This document shows positions 42,106 through 54,378 of a stretch of DNA of 64,000 nt, piece by piece (within the stretch, counting starts at the first letter, position 1; each line of letters opens with the position of its first letter). Source of the DNA: Puffinus mauretanicus (taxonomy: Eukaryota; Chordata; Aves; Procellariiformes; Procellariidae); NCBI GenBank assembly GCA_023333565.1, contig JAJKFH010002485.1:248001-312000 (forward strand). Direction: 5' to 3'. The notes beneath the pieces were generated by a model that was given only the letters and a program-made list of their open reading frames with translations, made no database searches and was not told where the DNA came from. Made by a program: the position numbers and the translations under genes.

Positions 42106-44467
42106 TCACAGAATCATAGAACCATAGAATCATTAAGGTTGGAAAAGACCTCTAAGATCATTGAGTCCAACCGTCAACCCAACACACCATGCCCACTAAA
42201 CCATGTCCCTAAGGGCCTCATCTACATGTCTTTTAAATACTTCCAGGGATGGTGACTCTACCACTTCCCTGGGCAGCCTGTTCCAAGGCCTGACCACTCT
42301 TTCAGTAAAGAAATTTCTCCTAATGTCCAATCTAAACCTCCCTTGGCGCAACTTGAGGCCATTTCCTCTCATCCTATCGCTTGTTACTTGGGAGAAGAGA
42401 CCAACACCCACCTCGCTACAACCTCCTTCCAGGTAGTGGTAGAGCGCGATGAGGTCTCCCCTCAGTCTCCTCTTCTCCAGATTAAACAACCCCTGTTCCC
42501 TCAGCTGCTCCTCATAAGGCTTGTGCTCCAGGCCCTTCACCAGCTTCGTTGCCCTTCTCTGGACACGCTCCAGCACCTCCATGTCCTTCTTGTAGTGAGG
42601 GGCCCAAAAGTGAACACAGTATTCGAGGTGCGGCCTCACCAGTGCCGAGTAGAGGGGCACGATCACCTCCCTACTGCTGCTGGCCACACTATTCCTAATA
42701 CAGGCCAGGATACCGTTGGCCTTCTTGGCCACCTGGGCACACTGCCAGCTCATGTTCAGCCGACTGTCAATCAGCACCCCCAGGTCCTTTTCCTCTGGAC
42801 AGCTTTCCAGCCACTCTTCCCCAAGCCTGTAGCGTTGCCTGGGGTTGTTGTGGCCGAAGTGCAGGACCCGGCACTTGGCCTTGTTGAACCTCATACAGTT
42901 GGCCTCGGCCCATCGATCCAGCCTGTCCAGGTCCCTCTGCAGAGCCTTCCTGCCCTCCAGCAGATCAACACTCCCGCCCAGCTTGGTGTCGTCTGCAAAC
43001 TTACTGAGGGAGCACTCGATCCCCTTGTCCAGATCGTCGATAAAGATATTGAACAGGACCGGCCCCAATACTGAGCCCTGGGGAACACCGCTCGTGACCG
43101 GCCGCCAACTGGATTTAACTCCGTTGACCACAACTCTCTGGGCTCGGCCGTCCAGCCAGTTTTTTACCCAGCGAAGAGTGCACCTGTCTAGGCCGTGAGC
43201 CGCCAGCTTCTCTAGGAGAATGCTGTGGGAGACAGTGTCAAAGGCTTTACTGAAGTCCAGGTAGACCACATCCACAGCCCTTCCCTCATCCACGAGGCGG
43301 GTCACCTGGTCATAGAAGGAGATCAGGTTGGTCAAGCAGGACCTGCCTTCCATGAACCCGTGCTGGCTGGGCCTGATCCCCTGGTTGTCCCGGACAGGGC
43401 TTGTGAGCGCCCTCAAAATGAACCACTCCATGATCTTCCCCGGCACCGAGGTCAGGCTGACTGGCCTGTAGTTCCCCGGATCCTCCTTCCGGCCCTTCTT
43501 GTAGATGGGCGTCACATTGGCGAGCCTCCAGTCGTCCGGGACCTCCCCAGTTAACCAGGACTGCTGGTAAATGATGGAGAGTGGCTCGGCAAGCTCCTCC
43601 GCCAGCTCCCTCAGTACCCTCGGGCGGATCCCATCCGGCCCCATAGCCTTGTGAGCATCCAGGTGGCGTAGCAGGTCATTAACGTCTTCCTCTTGGATTA
43701 TGGGGGGTTTATCCCTCTCGCCGTCCCTGTCTTCCAGCTCAGGGGGCTGAGTACCCTGAGAATAACTGCTCTGACTATTAAAGACTGAGGCAAAGAAGAC
43801 ATTGAGTACCTCAGCCTTATCCTCATCCCTGGTGGCAACGTTCCCCCCCACATCCAATAGAGGATGGAGATTCTCCATGGCTCTCCTTTTGTCATTAATA
43901 TACTTGTAAAAACATTTTTTGTTGTTTCTCACGACAGTGACCAGGTTGAGTTCTAGCTGGGCTTTTGCCTTTCTAATTTCCACTCTGCATGACCTAACGA
44001 GATCCCTGTACTCTTCTTGAGTTGCCTGCCCCTTTTTCCAAAGGTGATAAACTCTCCTTTTTTCCCTGAGTCCCAGCCAGAGCTTCCCGTTCAGCCAGGC
44101 CGGTCGCCTTCCCCGCCCGTTCTTCTTACGGCACATGGGGACAGCCCGCTCCTGCGCCTTTAAGACTTCCTTCTTGAAGGATGTCCAGCCTTCCTGGACC
44201 CCTTTGCCCTTCAGGACTGTCTCCCAAGGGACTCTCTCGACCAGTGTCCTGAGGAGGCCAAAGTCTGCCCTCCGGAAATCCATGGTAGCGGTTTTGCTGG
44301 CCCCCCTCCTTACTTCACTAAGTATTGAGTATTCTGCCATTTCATGGTCGCTAAGCCCAAGCCGGCCTCCGACCACCACATCTCCCACCAGCCCTTCTCT
44401 GTTTGTGAACAGCAGGTCAAGCGAGGCACCTCCCCTAGTGGGCTCGCTTACCAGCTGCGTCAGGTAA
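42106..44467 (-). mobile_element. Younger CR1 LINE, 5'-truncated, nested in the older CR1
   Basis: The 3' end at 42106 reads CACAGAATCATAGAACCATAGAATC on the plus strand, i.e. the CR1 terminal repeats. The 3' UTR is about 90 bp. The element is cut at its 5' end inside the endonuclease region near 44467, normal for CR1 retrotransposition. Removing 42106-44467 restores the older element's reading frame with no missing codon, so insertion caused neither a deletion nor an obvious target duplication. The uninterrupted RT frame shows it is much younger than its host element. It lies in GABBR2 sense orientation, about 3.2 kb upstream of the ectodomain exon. Confidence 0.93.
42196..44466 (-). CDS. 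CR1 ORF2 fragment: endonuclease tail plus complete reverse transcriptase
   Basis: The frame is open from the truncation point to a TAG at 42196-42198, about 756 codons, with no stop or frameshift. There is no true start; the first methionine-like codon at 44388 is a GTG inside the fragment. Numbering from that codon: LSDHE at 12-16 is the last catalytic motif (S-D-H) of the APE-type endonuclease. RT motifs are YRPVSLT near 307, DFSKAFD at 378-384, [10 protein letters not shown] near 434-443, and the FADD active site at 464-467, in place of the commoner YADD. The C-terminal domain runs through [10 protein letters not shown] near 532 to [15 protein letters not shown]. The enzyme would copy CR1 RNA at a nicked target, but most of the endonuclease and all of ORF1 and the promoter are missing, so this copy cannot mobilise itself. 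Confidence 0.92.
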   Translation of the reverse strand, partial: YLTQLVSEPTRGGASLDLLFTNREGLVGDVVVGGRLGLSDHEMAEYSILSEVRRGASKTATMDFRRADFGLLRTLVERVPWETVLKGKGVQEGWTSFKKEVLKAQERAVPMCRKKNGRGRRPAWLNGKLWLGLREKRRVYHLWKKGQATQEEYRDLVRSCRVEIRKAKAQLELNLVTVVRNNKKCFYKYINDKRRAMENLHPLLDVGGNVATRDEDKAEVLNVFFASVFNSQSSYSQGTQPPELEDRDGERDKPPIIQEEDVNDLLRHLDAHKAMGPDGIRPRVLRELAEELAEPLSIIYQQSWLTGEVPDDWRLANVTPIYKKGRKEDPGNYRPVSLTSVPGKIMEWFILRALTSPVRDNQGIRPSQHGFMEGRSCLTNLISFYDQVTRLVDEGRAVDVVYLDFSKAFDTVSHSILLEKLAAHGLDRCTLRWVKNWLDGRAQRVVVNGVKSSWRPVTSGVPQGSVLGPVLFNIFIDDLDKGIECSLSKFADDTKLGGSVDLLEGRKALQRDLDRLDRWAEANCMRFNKAKCRVLHFGHNNPRQRYRLGEEWLESCPEEKDLGVLIDSRLNMSWQCAQVAKKANGILACIRNSVASSSREVIVPLYSALVRPHLEYCVHFWAPHYKKDMEVLERVQRRATKLVKGLEHKPYEEQLREQGLFNLEKRRLRGDLIALYHYLEGGCSEVGVGLFSQVTSDRMRGNGLKLRQGRFRLDIRRNFFTERVVRPWNRLPREVVESPSLEVFKRHVDEALRDMV

Positions 44468-44775
44468 GTTCTTCAATTTAGAGAGAAGGATGTTGTGGGG
44501 GACCGTATCAAAGACCTTACAGAGGTCCGTAGCTCTTCCCATATCCACTGATGTAGTCACTCCATCATAGAAGGCCACTAGGTTGGTTAGGCAAGATATG
44601 TTCTTGGTGAAGCCATGCTGGCTGTCTCGAATCACCTCCCTGTCCTCCATGTGTCTTAGCATAGCTTCTAGGAGGATCTGTTCCATGACCTTCCCAGGCA
44701 CAGATGTGAGGCTGAGAGGTCAGTAGTCCCCAGGGTCCTCCTTTCTCCCCTTTTTAAAAATGGGTGCAATGTGTC
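44468..44775 (-). mobile_element. Older CR1 LINE, 5' part (continuation of 41049-42105)
   Basis: In minus-strand frame this encodes the RT segment just upstream of where the 41049-42105 fragment begins: [44 protein letters not shown] and [16 protein letters not shown]. The same segment in the younger copy runs straight on into HGLDR. Here that residue run is found across the insertion at 42105, so both fragments are one element. A TGA replaces the CGA arginine of the Y-R-P motif, a typical CpG-decay stop. Homology fades near 44775, the 5' truncation. Confidence 0.88.
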
Positions 44776-46742
44776 CCTTTCATTAAAGCTTACTCAAAAA
44801 TGCTAAAAAGTCAAATAGGTTATTAAAAGGAATAACAATTTCTAAACAATATTTTATGAGTTCTGACATTTTTTTGGGTATTGGTCACAAACTACAGAGT
44901 CCGTATGTTACGCATAGAGATACTAACAGGAAAAAAATAATTTTGAGAAATTGAAATTTGCTATTTATTCCATGTGTAATCCAACGAATAAATCTGTTTT
45001 CAAAGGTAAAATCAATAAAAGCCCATATCAGTAAGAAGCCCCAAAGCAGAAATCTCTAGTGCAATGACGATGACAGTTCATATTTATTACCCAGGCATCA
45101 AAACTGCAACGACAGCTGCAGTTACCGCTTGGTTCTTTGCTCCTCGGGAACATGCTGCTTCATAATAACATGTGACAAGTAGCTACAGCATCTTAAGTAC
45201 CTTAAACCCCTCAAGACTCTAAAATTCCTGTGTGCTGGGTGAGGAAACACTCCTAGATTTTTACTGGGGGTTTAGGTAGCCCCAGCAGACACGAACATAG
45301 TGTTCCTGCTACAGTATTTGGTTCTGCCAATGTGGCAGAAAGAAACACTCCTCATCCACACTGAGAAATTGCATAAATAGCGATACCTTCATTTCACTTT
45401 TACAAATATTAACTTAAAACAGGAATAGGAAGGAAACTAATGAGAGTCACCTATTGCTCTACAGTTTCACCGCTATTTTATGAAAAATAAGACAACTAAA
45501 TTTGGGGTAAAAAAGTGAAATAAATACGTAATAAAATATTGTAGTATTTTATTTTATAAACTTATGGCAATGTTATTAAGAAATAAGCCAACCAGTGTAT
45601 CAGAAACCCGTTTTGTAGAAATGATGTGCTGATTTATGGCATGAGAAGTGCCAGAAGTATAATCTGGCAACATTCTATGGCTCACATCAAGTCATTTCTT
45701 TGCCACCAAGGTAACATACCATAAGATTTAGCTAGAGAGTTAACTTCTTTAGACTTGAGATTCATAAATTACTAGCGGTCTTTTTTCTTTATTTAAAGGA
45801 GCAGATGTTTGAATAATAGATATTCCTTATACACACATTAAGCGCTGACATTACAAAAGCAAATCTTAGTACTACTTTGTCCTTTATTTTTACCTCACCA
45901 CATACTCCAGCACATGTGCCAGTACAGACTGCAGCTTACAGTGTGACCCACCATAAAATCTAGATCTTATGAAATCCATGTGAATTTAACAACAGACAAA
46001 ATCCTCTTCTACCTTCCATAGTGTTTTGGTGACATTGCATAAGCATTTTTAGATACTTATTAGCAAAAGGATCAGTGACTGTACAAATAAGAAGTACTGT
46101 TTTAAAGAAAAATAATAGAAGTAATGTCAATACTGTCAGTACTTCAGAACATGATTCTCAGATTCAAACAATATTTCCTAGTCAAATAATTTTACTCTCT
46201 CCTTTAAATCAACTACACAAGTGAATTACTTTCACTTAGATAAAACCACATATTTTACTATACATTAAAATAGTTAATCAGCAAAGCTTTCCTCTTCATT
46301 ACACGCAGATCATCCCAATGGAGACCAACAGAAACGACACTGGTATCTTAGTGCCTGTTTTATTTTCTTCAATCTACCATCTACGGATTTTTTTTTCTTT
46401 CTTCACCAGTTGCAAAAGTGATGTTAGGGTAAATACCAATTCTGTAACTGATCTGCCCAACTTTGAGCTGTGGACAGGCACCTTCACATCAGCAATTATC
46501 CTTGAAAAGATGATGGGAAGGAAATAGCATGTGCCTTGGAGTATGTGGCTTGGAGAGTGATGTGAACAGAGGGTGGAAGAGAAGCTGAAGGAGCACAGTC
46601 TGGCACAGGGTGGTACCCCCAGATGTTGCTGCTGGTATGTACAGCTCATTTTTCCTATATGTGCAACCATCCCATAAAGGAAAACAATACTATCTGCATA
46701 TTGCAAGCTAGCTGGGTTGGACAATAAAAATATAGAATCTTA

Positions 46743-46792
46743 TGTTGGGGGTTTTTTTGTGGTTTTGTTGTTGTTTGGGGTTTTTTTTAGAT
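46743..46792. repeat. T/G-rich low-complexity tract
   Basis: GGGGGTTTTTTT followed by GTGG-TTTTG-TTGTTG-TTTGGGG and an eight-base T run. This is a simple-sequence tract flanking a decayed CR1. Confidence 0.6.
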
Positions 46793-46849
46793 ACATTTCT
46801 GAGTCCAGCTGTTTTTCCTGTAATTTTTTGGCTTTTTTTTCCCCCAAAA

Positions 46850-47100
46850 GACAGTAGTTTAATGTCCTTTTTAAATGATGAAAACCAGAACTGGACCAAA
46901 CATTTCAATGGTGTCAGCCTCACAATTGCCACATACAAGGACATAATCTCCATGTTTTTTCTGTGTACCATCTTCTTCTATGTGTTCTGTTTTACAAGCC
47001 TAACATTGATTTTTGTCCTACTCACATGTACTTTGTTATACAGCATAACTGCGTTTCACCTCATTACTAAAAAACAATCTCTACCCTCCCTGGATGTACA
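46850..47100 (-). mobile_element. Decayed CR1 LINE, RT C-terminal region
   Basis: A minus-strand frame reads EIMSLYVAIVRLTPLKCLVQFW and then FSSFKKDIKLL. Compare [22 protein letters not shown] and [10 protein letters not shown] in the intact copy at 42-44 kb. The match runs about 35 residues in register. Further upstream (46990-47100) similarity to CR1 is weaker. Flanks are not recognisable. Confidence 0.65.
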
Positions 47101-49924
47101 ATCTTTACCTTTTTTCTGGAATTGATGTTCTCTTAAGCCATCAGTCCTTTATTTGTGATCAGAATAAGAAGTCCACAATAATCATCCATTTGCACTCACA
47201 AAATATTAGCCAACATTAGCTTTATTTTAGACACATGGGACGTCCCCTGTTTTTATAGCAGTTAATCATTTGTCTAGACTTAGAAACAGCTGTTTATTGT
47301 ACTTTTTTTTTTTCCTGGTGGATAAAAAGTAGTTATCTTTGCTATATTATGAACATGTCATTAAGCTTTTTTCGAGCTCTGGAGCACTAGTATTTATCAG
47401 AAGTTTCTTTGCATTATCACTGACAATATTATTATTCAGCTCTGGACATAGGCCCATGCCAAAGTTAGGATTCTTTCATTCCTCATACATTGAAATCCAC
47501 AGCTAACACATTTTTTTCATGCTTTCTTCATCAGTCAATATAACCAGAGTTCAGAAGATTCTTAACTGCTCTCTCAGTGAGGTCCACTTTGACCATCATT
47601 TCATTTACTGCGTATTTTTTTTTGCAAAGTGTCTCAAATATAGTAAACAGAGAAATAAATAACTAGTATTTATTTCCATGATTTTCAGTACTATACCTAC
47701 AAAAAAGGTCTGCTTTAGACCATGCTTGCTTCCTCCTCCAACAGTCTTCCCCCACATGGCACTAAAAAAATTTTTATGTATGTATTCAGATTTATATTAT
47801 ATACTCAGCTTATACTTGGTATATTATTGTTGATTTAAATCATCATAACTATATATTCAAGCTAAATTTATAACACAAATACCCCTTCATCAGAGGAGAG
47901 ATCATGAGTATGTTGACACACACATTGCAGCTGGATGCAAGACAGTTAAATGGCACAGGACTCATGTCCTCCAAGCTTTTTCCGATGGGCCAATACATTT
48001 CAGGGTTCTGCCTCAGTTCCACTTCACTGTCCAGGAATCTGGGCCACTCTCCCCTATAGGCAAGTCATCTCCCCATATAACAGTGTTTATGCCCAGTGGC
48101 TTTCCCTGAAATGCCTGAGCCTACACAGTCAAACCTGTTCCAAAATTGACTGTCTGTATTTTTTCCAAAAATAAATTAACTCTGTCACTTTTGGGGTTCT
48201 TGAGTTAGATATTTAATATAAAGTAAACCATTTACATAAATGCATGCAGAAATACCTGAAGAGCAGTGGGATAACTAAGGCAATTGAAGTTATATTTTTA
48301 ATTTAAAACACAGTGTCAAAGAATAATGAGTATATAATTAAAACTATCCCTTTAAGTTCTGTGACATCTGCTGAAAGCAAGGTGTACTTCTAATTCTGTA
48401 GTGTCCTTATTAGACTAAGTCCAATAAAAGTAGGAGCCAAGGAGGGTGAAGCATCACAGGACAGCAAACCTAAGAGCTTGCTAACACCCAAAGGGCAGGT
48501 ATTGCCCTCCCATGCTGCTCCTAGCTGCACAGTCCTACACCTACCTGGTGGTAGCTCGGCACTCGTCAGACCCCTATGTGAGCTGTAGTGGCCTATTAAA
48601 CCAGCAAAATGTATTCAGTGCTTTTTTTTTGTTTTATTTTGTACTGTTTTGGCAAGTGGGGGAGATGATGTTTCTGAATTGCTTTCCGGTGCCGGAACCA
48701 GAGCCAGCACAAAGGAGCCCTAGAAGGACGCAGGTGCTAACAGAAAGAGCTAGGAGGGAGAGTGCGAGACACCCTCTGCTAGTCCCAGCTCCTTTCAGAA
48801 GCCTTTCTGTGTTATCATGCAATCCACACAGCCTGCTACTCACGTGTTACATACACTCGATTTACTCATAAAGGACTCCTTAGCTACAGACATGCCTTCC
48901 CTGACACACACAAAAGAGCAAGCTGGCATTCTGTGGGTCTTGGCTCCGCAACTTCTAGGTGGTGAAGAGCTACACGCTGTCATTCGTAACTTCTTCCAAC
49001 CTCTAAACCTCACGTCTAAGACAGCAGTGTTTAGACAGAAAGGGAGTATCACTTAGTCTATCAAATGATATAGTTGAGAGTAACCCAACAAGCTTTTAGC
49101 TCTGCAAGTCTAACCTCGCTTCTGAAACAAAACAGCAAACTTACAGCTGAGGGCAGCTTGAGCACAACTCGTCTGGTTTCAACCTAGATACAACACTCAA
49201 TGAGTCGGAGACAAAGAGCTGAGCACAGAAGATGTGAGCACAGTGCAAGAGAGGATGCTAGGGAGACAGCAATAAAGTTGTCACCCCCTGTGGGATAAAG
49301 AGGTAGTTGTCACCTTTGGAACAGTGAGAGGAGAGCAGAAGGCAGAGGGTGACGAAAATTAAAATGCTCCATAAAATCAACAATGCTCCTGAATCCATGA
49401 ATTTATATCCTTAGACCGCTGTGGATAAAACTTTTCTAGAACATTTGATCAAAGCAGGTCCATTGACTGCTGCTTTTCAAGCCTTGAGACTATTTTCAGA
49501 AAAGGTGTTTCTGTCAAAATTTTAAAGATTGAAGATTTAAATTTGAAATATTTTATGATCCAAAGGGATTTTTTTTTCCCTGCCTGTTTTCTGTCTTACG
49601 ATATTTTCTAAAAGATTTGAGTAACTGAACACTGGTGTCTGGAGAACAGCAGCAGCAGAGCAGCTCAAAGAACAGGTATGAAGAACAGCTAAAAATCTGG
49701 TCTTGGCTAACATTTTCTAAATGAAGCAATACCACCATTCTCATCTAAACAGATCCTTGTGTTCTAGCTATGACAGAGCAGGCATAAAACAGCAGGAAAA
49801 AATTAACATGATTGTTTCTAAACATTAAATATCTGTCTGCACCACAGGAATAATGCTTGAAAAATATACTTGCAAATTAGTAAGTTTCCCAAACACGAAA
49901 ACATAGGTTTTGGAGAAAGAAAGT

Positions 49925-50165
49925 GGGGAAGAAGGAAGATAAATTGATTGAACAGAATTTTCTGGTAATCATGACAGAGGTGGAAAAGAAGAATGAAGAA
50001 ACCAGCGTTCAATCCCGTAATATTGGAACTAGAAGGCACTCATCGAAACTATTAGGACATCGGTCTAAAACAGAAAAATCAGTGATGTTTTTCATGTTCC
50101 TTCACACAGCAGGTAGTGAACTTCTGAAATTTGTGTTGAGTGAGGGTTGTTTTTTTATTTGTTTT
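49925..50165 (+). mobile_element. Decayed ancient CR1 LINE fragment
   Basis: The plus strand reads GGAACTAGAAGGCACTCATCGAAACTATTAGGACATCGGTCTAAAACAGAAAAATC...CCTTCACACAGCAGGTAGTGAACTTCTG. This follows the C-terminal ORF2 segment of old amniote CR1 lineages (a 'ggtttaaaacaaa...ttcttcacacagcgggtagtgaa' type). The frame encodes RHSSKLLGHRSKTEKS. Ends are uncertain. Confidence 0.55.
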
Positions 50166-50444
50166 GTTTAGAAACAGAGGACTGGGAGGTGAACCAATCT
50201 ACTGACCACATGGGACACTTCATGTATTCTTATGTAGCCGCTTCTGTGAACTCTTGGTAGACAGAAAGGTAAATGGAAAATCAGCTTTATCTCAGAGTTC
50301 AGGAAACATTCGTGATTTTTTAAATAGCTTACAGAAACTGCTTTAACAGGAGCAAAGTAAGGGATAAGCAGATGTACAGGTTCACATCAGAGGCCATTTG
50401 GAAATAAAGAACACAGGAGAGAAACATATAAAAGTCACTTTCTT

Positions 50445-50471
50445 TTTCTTTCTTTTTTTTTTTTTTTTTCC
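50445..50471. repeat. Polypyrimidine tract
   Basis: CTTTCTTTTTCTTTC followed by a long T run ending in CC. Plain simple sequence. Confidence 0.7.
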
Positions 50472-50939
50472 AGGGCAAAAACTGTTCTGGGCAAAATTAC
50501 CCAGCATTTTAATAAAAAAGATGGGCTTGGTGCCTCATACTTGCCAAGAAAAGATCTCTATTAATAAACAGCTGATACAAGTAGTCTGTGGCATTGGTCA
50601 GTTGTGCTCTTCGCTTTGGCACACATCTCTCTTAAGAGTCTACAGAAAAAGTAATAGAGTTTCTAGAAATTAAAAAAAATAAAAATTCCCTGGTTCCTTT
50701 AGTGTGAACCATCTTGAATTACAAGCATTTCCCAAAAACAAGTTTCCTCAAAAAAATGGCTACACTATGCATCTCCTAATATCATGATAGGAATGATAGA
50801 GTTGTATTTCACACTTGGGCTAGAAGGAAGGGCAAATGAGAACCAGCCCTGTAAGTTTCAAATTTTGGGAAAAGGTGATCAAGTATTACAAGATCTTTAT
50901 GTGCCTATCATTCACATACATCCTGAATCTAGGACTACG

Positions 50940-51110
50940 TGAAAATACAAAGTACTGTAAGCCTCACTATCACGATTTCATCATGCTCCCACTTAACTCC
51001 CTTCTAAATAAAGAGTTCCAGTCCATTCAGTCTCTTCTTCATATGAGAGAGGATTTTTTTTTTTTGCCTATCTCCACTCTCTAAACCCCTTTTTCTATTT
51101 TTTTATTTAT
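50940..51110 (-). mobile_element. Possible decayed CR1 LINE fragment
   Basis: The plus strand carries CTCCCTTCTAAATAAAGAGTTCCAGTCCATTCAGTCTCTTCTTCATATGAGAG, resembling in reverse complement the CR1 ORF2 segment after the RT domain (compare AACAACCCCAACTCTGTCAGCCTTTCTTCATAG at 41426-41458). A T run interrupts the copy. No frame remains. Confidence 0.45.
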
Positions 51111-54100
51111 TTCCTGAGGAAGGCTATCCATAATTGAAACACAGATGCTCTTGCTGTGTAGAAAGGTGCCTCTAATATTTTGCTATCTGAACTTTACCAT
51201 ATTTTGGGCAGAACTTCATCTCTTTTTTCAAGGAAGTGCAGGAATCAGATGGGGACAGAATTTCTTTGGATGAAGTTTCTTCCCTCCACCTCAACGGCAT
51301 CCTCTGTCATCAGCTGTCTTTGCACAAAATTGTGCTGTTGCCAGCACAATGACATGAGATAAGCCCAGACTAAGCTGTTCCATTAGATTAGCATTTAGAT
51401 GCATACACACAATTTCACACAGCTATGACAAAATGAGACGGCACAATCATAGCATTTTTTCTTAGCACAGCAAGCAAAAGTATGATTAGTGAACATCTGA
51501 GCACTCTGTTTTACTCTCAGAAGCAAGTCTAAGGGAATAATGTTCCTGACAAGGTACCAGCAATTCATAAGCAGGCGAAGGTGGGGAAAAAAGGATACTA
51601 GCCAGGAAATCATGCATCAAGTATTGCACTTGTTGGCCATTGCAGGTGAGGAAAGAAGAAACCTTTATTCTTTGTCACTCATTAATGTGCTTTTACACAT
51701 ACAGCTAGGTTTATGGTTAGCACAAGGCACAGAAGTCAGATGCTCTTTTTTGCCATTCTTTCTTGCCATATCATTTTTATCCAGTGGTAGAGTTTTTCTG
51801 CTATGTGAGCCATCTCTCCCAGTGTCCATGTAAGCTCTTTGTTGGCTGCCTAAAATAAGGGCATCATTAGTGGTCTTAGGTTTAAAAACATGACAGGAAA
51901 AAAATTAAAATGAAACATATATACTTGACAAACTTTTTTGCAAGTTTTTCTGAAAACTTTGGAAACAAAATGACAGGCACTGTAATTGTTTGCAACAAAC
52001 GCTTTCAAGTCTGTTGATATATGTAACTGAGTGCTGACTACTAATATTTAGCCAGTTTCCTGATCTATGGTTGGCCTCTGAAGCACGAACAAAATAATTC
52101 CTTTACCCTTGACTCAATCTCTTTCAGACGTGTGTAAAAACGTTGATGTAAACAACCTGTCTTACAGGGTGGCAAGAGAAGAGGAAATAATCTGAAGCAC
52201 TGGGACTAGGAGCTCAAGCCCTTTCAGTGTGTATTTAAAAGTAAATATGAACTGCTGAGGTGATGTTCAGAATTGTTCTTTTGAGGTTGAGTCCCTGATG
52301 ATTTCAGTTTCTAGCTCTGTGTGTCTGTAGAAACAGCATAACAGCACATTATATTCCACCACCATGGGTTTTTTTTCACTGCTTTTCTAAGAATGAATCA
52401 GAAGCGATGGCATAGAGCCTTTTAAGGACACTGCATTAAGCCGCAGTGCAACTCTTCAACACTGCAATTTCAGATGATGTTCTGAAGTAATTTCTTCCAT
52501 TTTCTTTAAACTACATTAATCCCAGCAGAGAGCACAACCGCACAGGCTGTATGTCATTTGTTCTGATGATGACCTGAAAGACTGCAAGAGCCACTACTTA
52601 CTCTCGGCGCACTTCTTCCTGCCCGGCTCTGTCACATTGGCTGGACGCAGGAGATTACTTGGTCCACTATGTTCTTTCTAATGAGCAGGCAGCCTATGTT
52701 ACTAGCGAGGTTTTTGCATCCAAAGTAGAGCACACTGGCATTATTCACATGTAAGTGCTGAGCACAGTATCTTCCAAATATTCTAAGTGAGCAACTTTCA
52801 TTCAAAACTGTCTTAATGAGAAAGAAAAATAAAAACAAGGCATGCAGACCAAACAGCTTTACTAATCTCTTTTTAGGTATGAATACCCGTCAGTCGTGGC
52901 TGATTCTTGCTACTGGCTAGAGAAAAGGCTATGATAGGAGACTCATTCCCAGTGTTATATGGCTACTCCATATCTGAAAATTCCCCTGCAGCCAGAAGTG
53001 TGAGCTGAAGCTGATCAGGAAAGAGTATTTGGAAGCAGCTAAAAGGCCGTTGTTTTAGTGAACAGCCATCCACGCCTAGAACACAAAGACTGATTTTCCC
53101 TCTTTACTCAGTACGCGCTCCTACACAGGAACTCAAACCTTTTTATTCAATATTCATGAAATGTTTCTAGTGACTAGAGGATTTTAAACCTTTCTTTGGC
53201 AAATCAATTAAGGTAGCTCAAGGCAGGAACTGTCCAGGACATTAACTTTCTAACATATATTTCCCAGTGACAGTCACTGAAATGGGCCGGTTTTCCATTT
53301 CATAATGGAACAACAATAATCTTCGTTCATCTAAATTTACAGCAAGCTTTTAACCGCCTTCATTTCAGCCCAGTGGTAGTTTTGGCTTTACCTGACAACT
53401 GTCAGAATTACTATGACGTTTAAGATGGCTATTTCTACAAAGCTAAAAAGCCTAGACTAAACCATTTCTAATCCTAGGACTCTTAGAATTACATTTCTTT
53501 AAAATTTCAGATTTTGTCTATATTGCTTTCCATATCAGAAAGCACTTGTGAAGACAGCTATGTTTGATGTTAATGAAGTAGATGTTTCATTCTCTTCCAC
53601 TCCTTTAGCGCTGCATCCCTCCAGGTGATGCTTTCATCAGCATCAAATTCTTTCTGAAATCTGCAGAGAAAACCATTTTAGCATTGCTGGGCAGGGAGAT
53701 TGGCAAGTTTGGCAGTGGCAGGAAGGAGGTCTAACCAACATATTCTTCACAAAATCAAATTCAGCCCTTTTCATTGTCCATTTTAATCCTTCAGGCTTTC
53801 TAACCTGTGCCAACAGCATGCAGAGAATCAGTGAGATATAGTTGGCATAGTTTTGAAACCTTAAAGATTCTCTATTTATATCCTTGTAGCAGTTTTGCTG
53901 AGGAAAGACAGCAGTCTCCATGTTCTTCAGAAAACAGTCAGATCCAAAGACGTTGGAAGAGGCACAATTTGGTTTCTGAGTTGTGAGTGATCAGTGTCAT
54001 ATACCATCAGACCCTATACAGCATAACAGCTTTCCAGCTGGCATATATCAGAGCTCTCAAAGGTGTAGCTCTCTTCAGACTCCATAAACTAATGCTTAGA

Positions 54101-54360
54101 GTAATGGTGTTACTTTGGGATCACTTTTCCTATATTTTCAGAGCACTAAAGTTAAGGCTTACAGACATTTAAACATCTTCCCACTGTGATAGATGTTTTT
54201 AAAAACATTTTTTAACTACTTTGTTGTTTCAAATACATTCTCTGCCTAAAATTAATTTTAAATCAATGTCATTCTAAAAAATTGAGACATATCTAGAATG
54301 CACACTTGCTTAAGAGAGAAACTGTATTTATTTTAAAAGGATATTATTTGTAAATAATAT

Positions 54361-54378
54361 GATTCATGATTCATGATT
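54361..54378. repeat. Short GATTCAT tandem repeat
   Basis: GATTCATGATTCATGATTCC: two perfect copies and one partial copy of a 7-bp unit. Confidence 0.6.

Noticed and set aside
42343..43074. 243-codon plus-strand open frame, and several others at 42.8-44.5 kb
   Set aside because: They are antisense shadows of the intact CR1 reverse-transcriptase frame. The open minus-strand frame with RT motifs explains the region.
46742..47125. 127-codon plus-strand frame rich in F, L and W
   Set aside because: It crosses a T/G-rich low-complexity tract and the antisense of a decayed CR1.
53981..54010. TGATCAGTGTCATAT considered as part of the upstream GABBR2 exon
   Set aside because: Translation in all three minus frames does not give the expected ectodomain residues.
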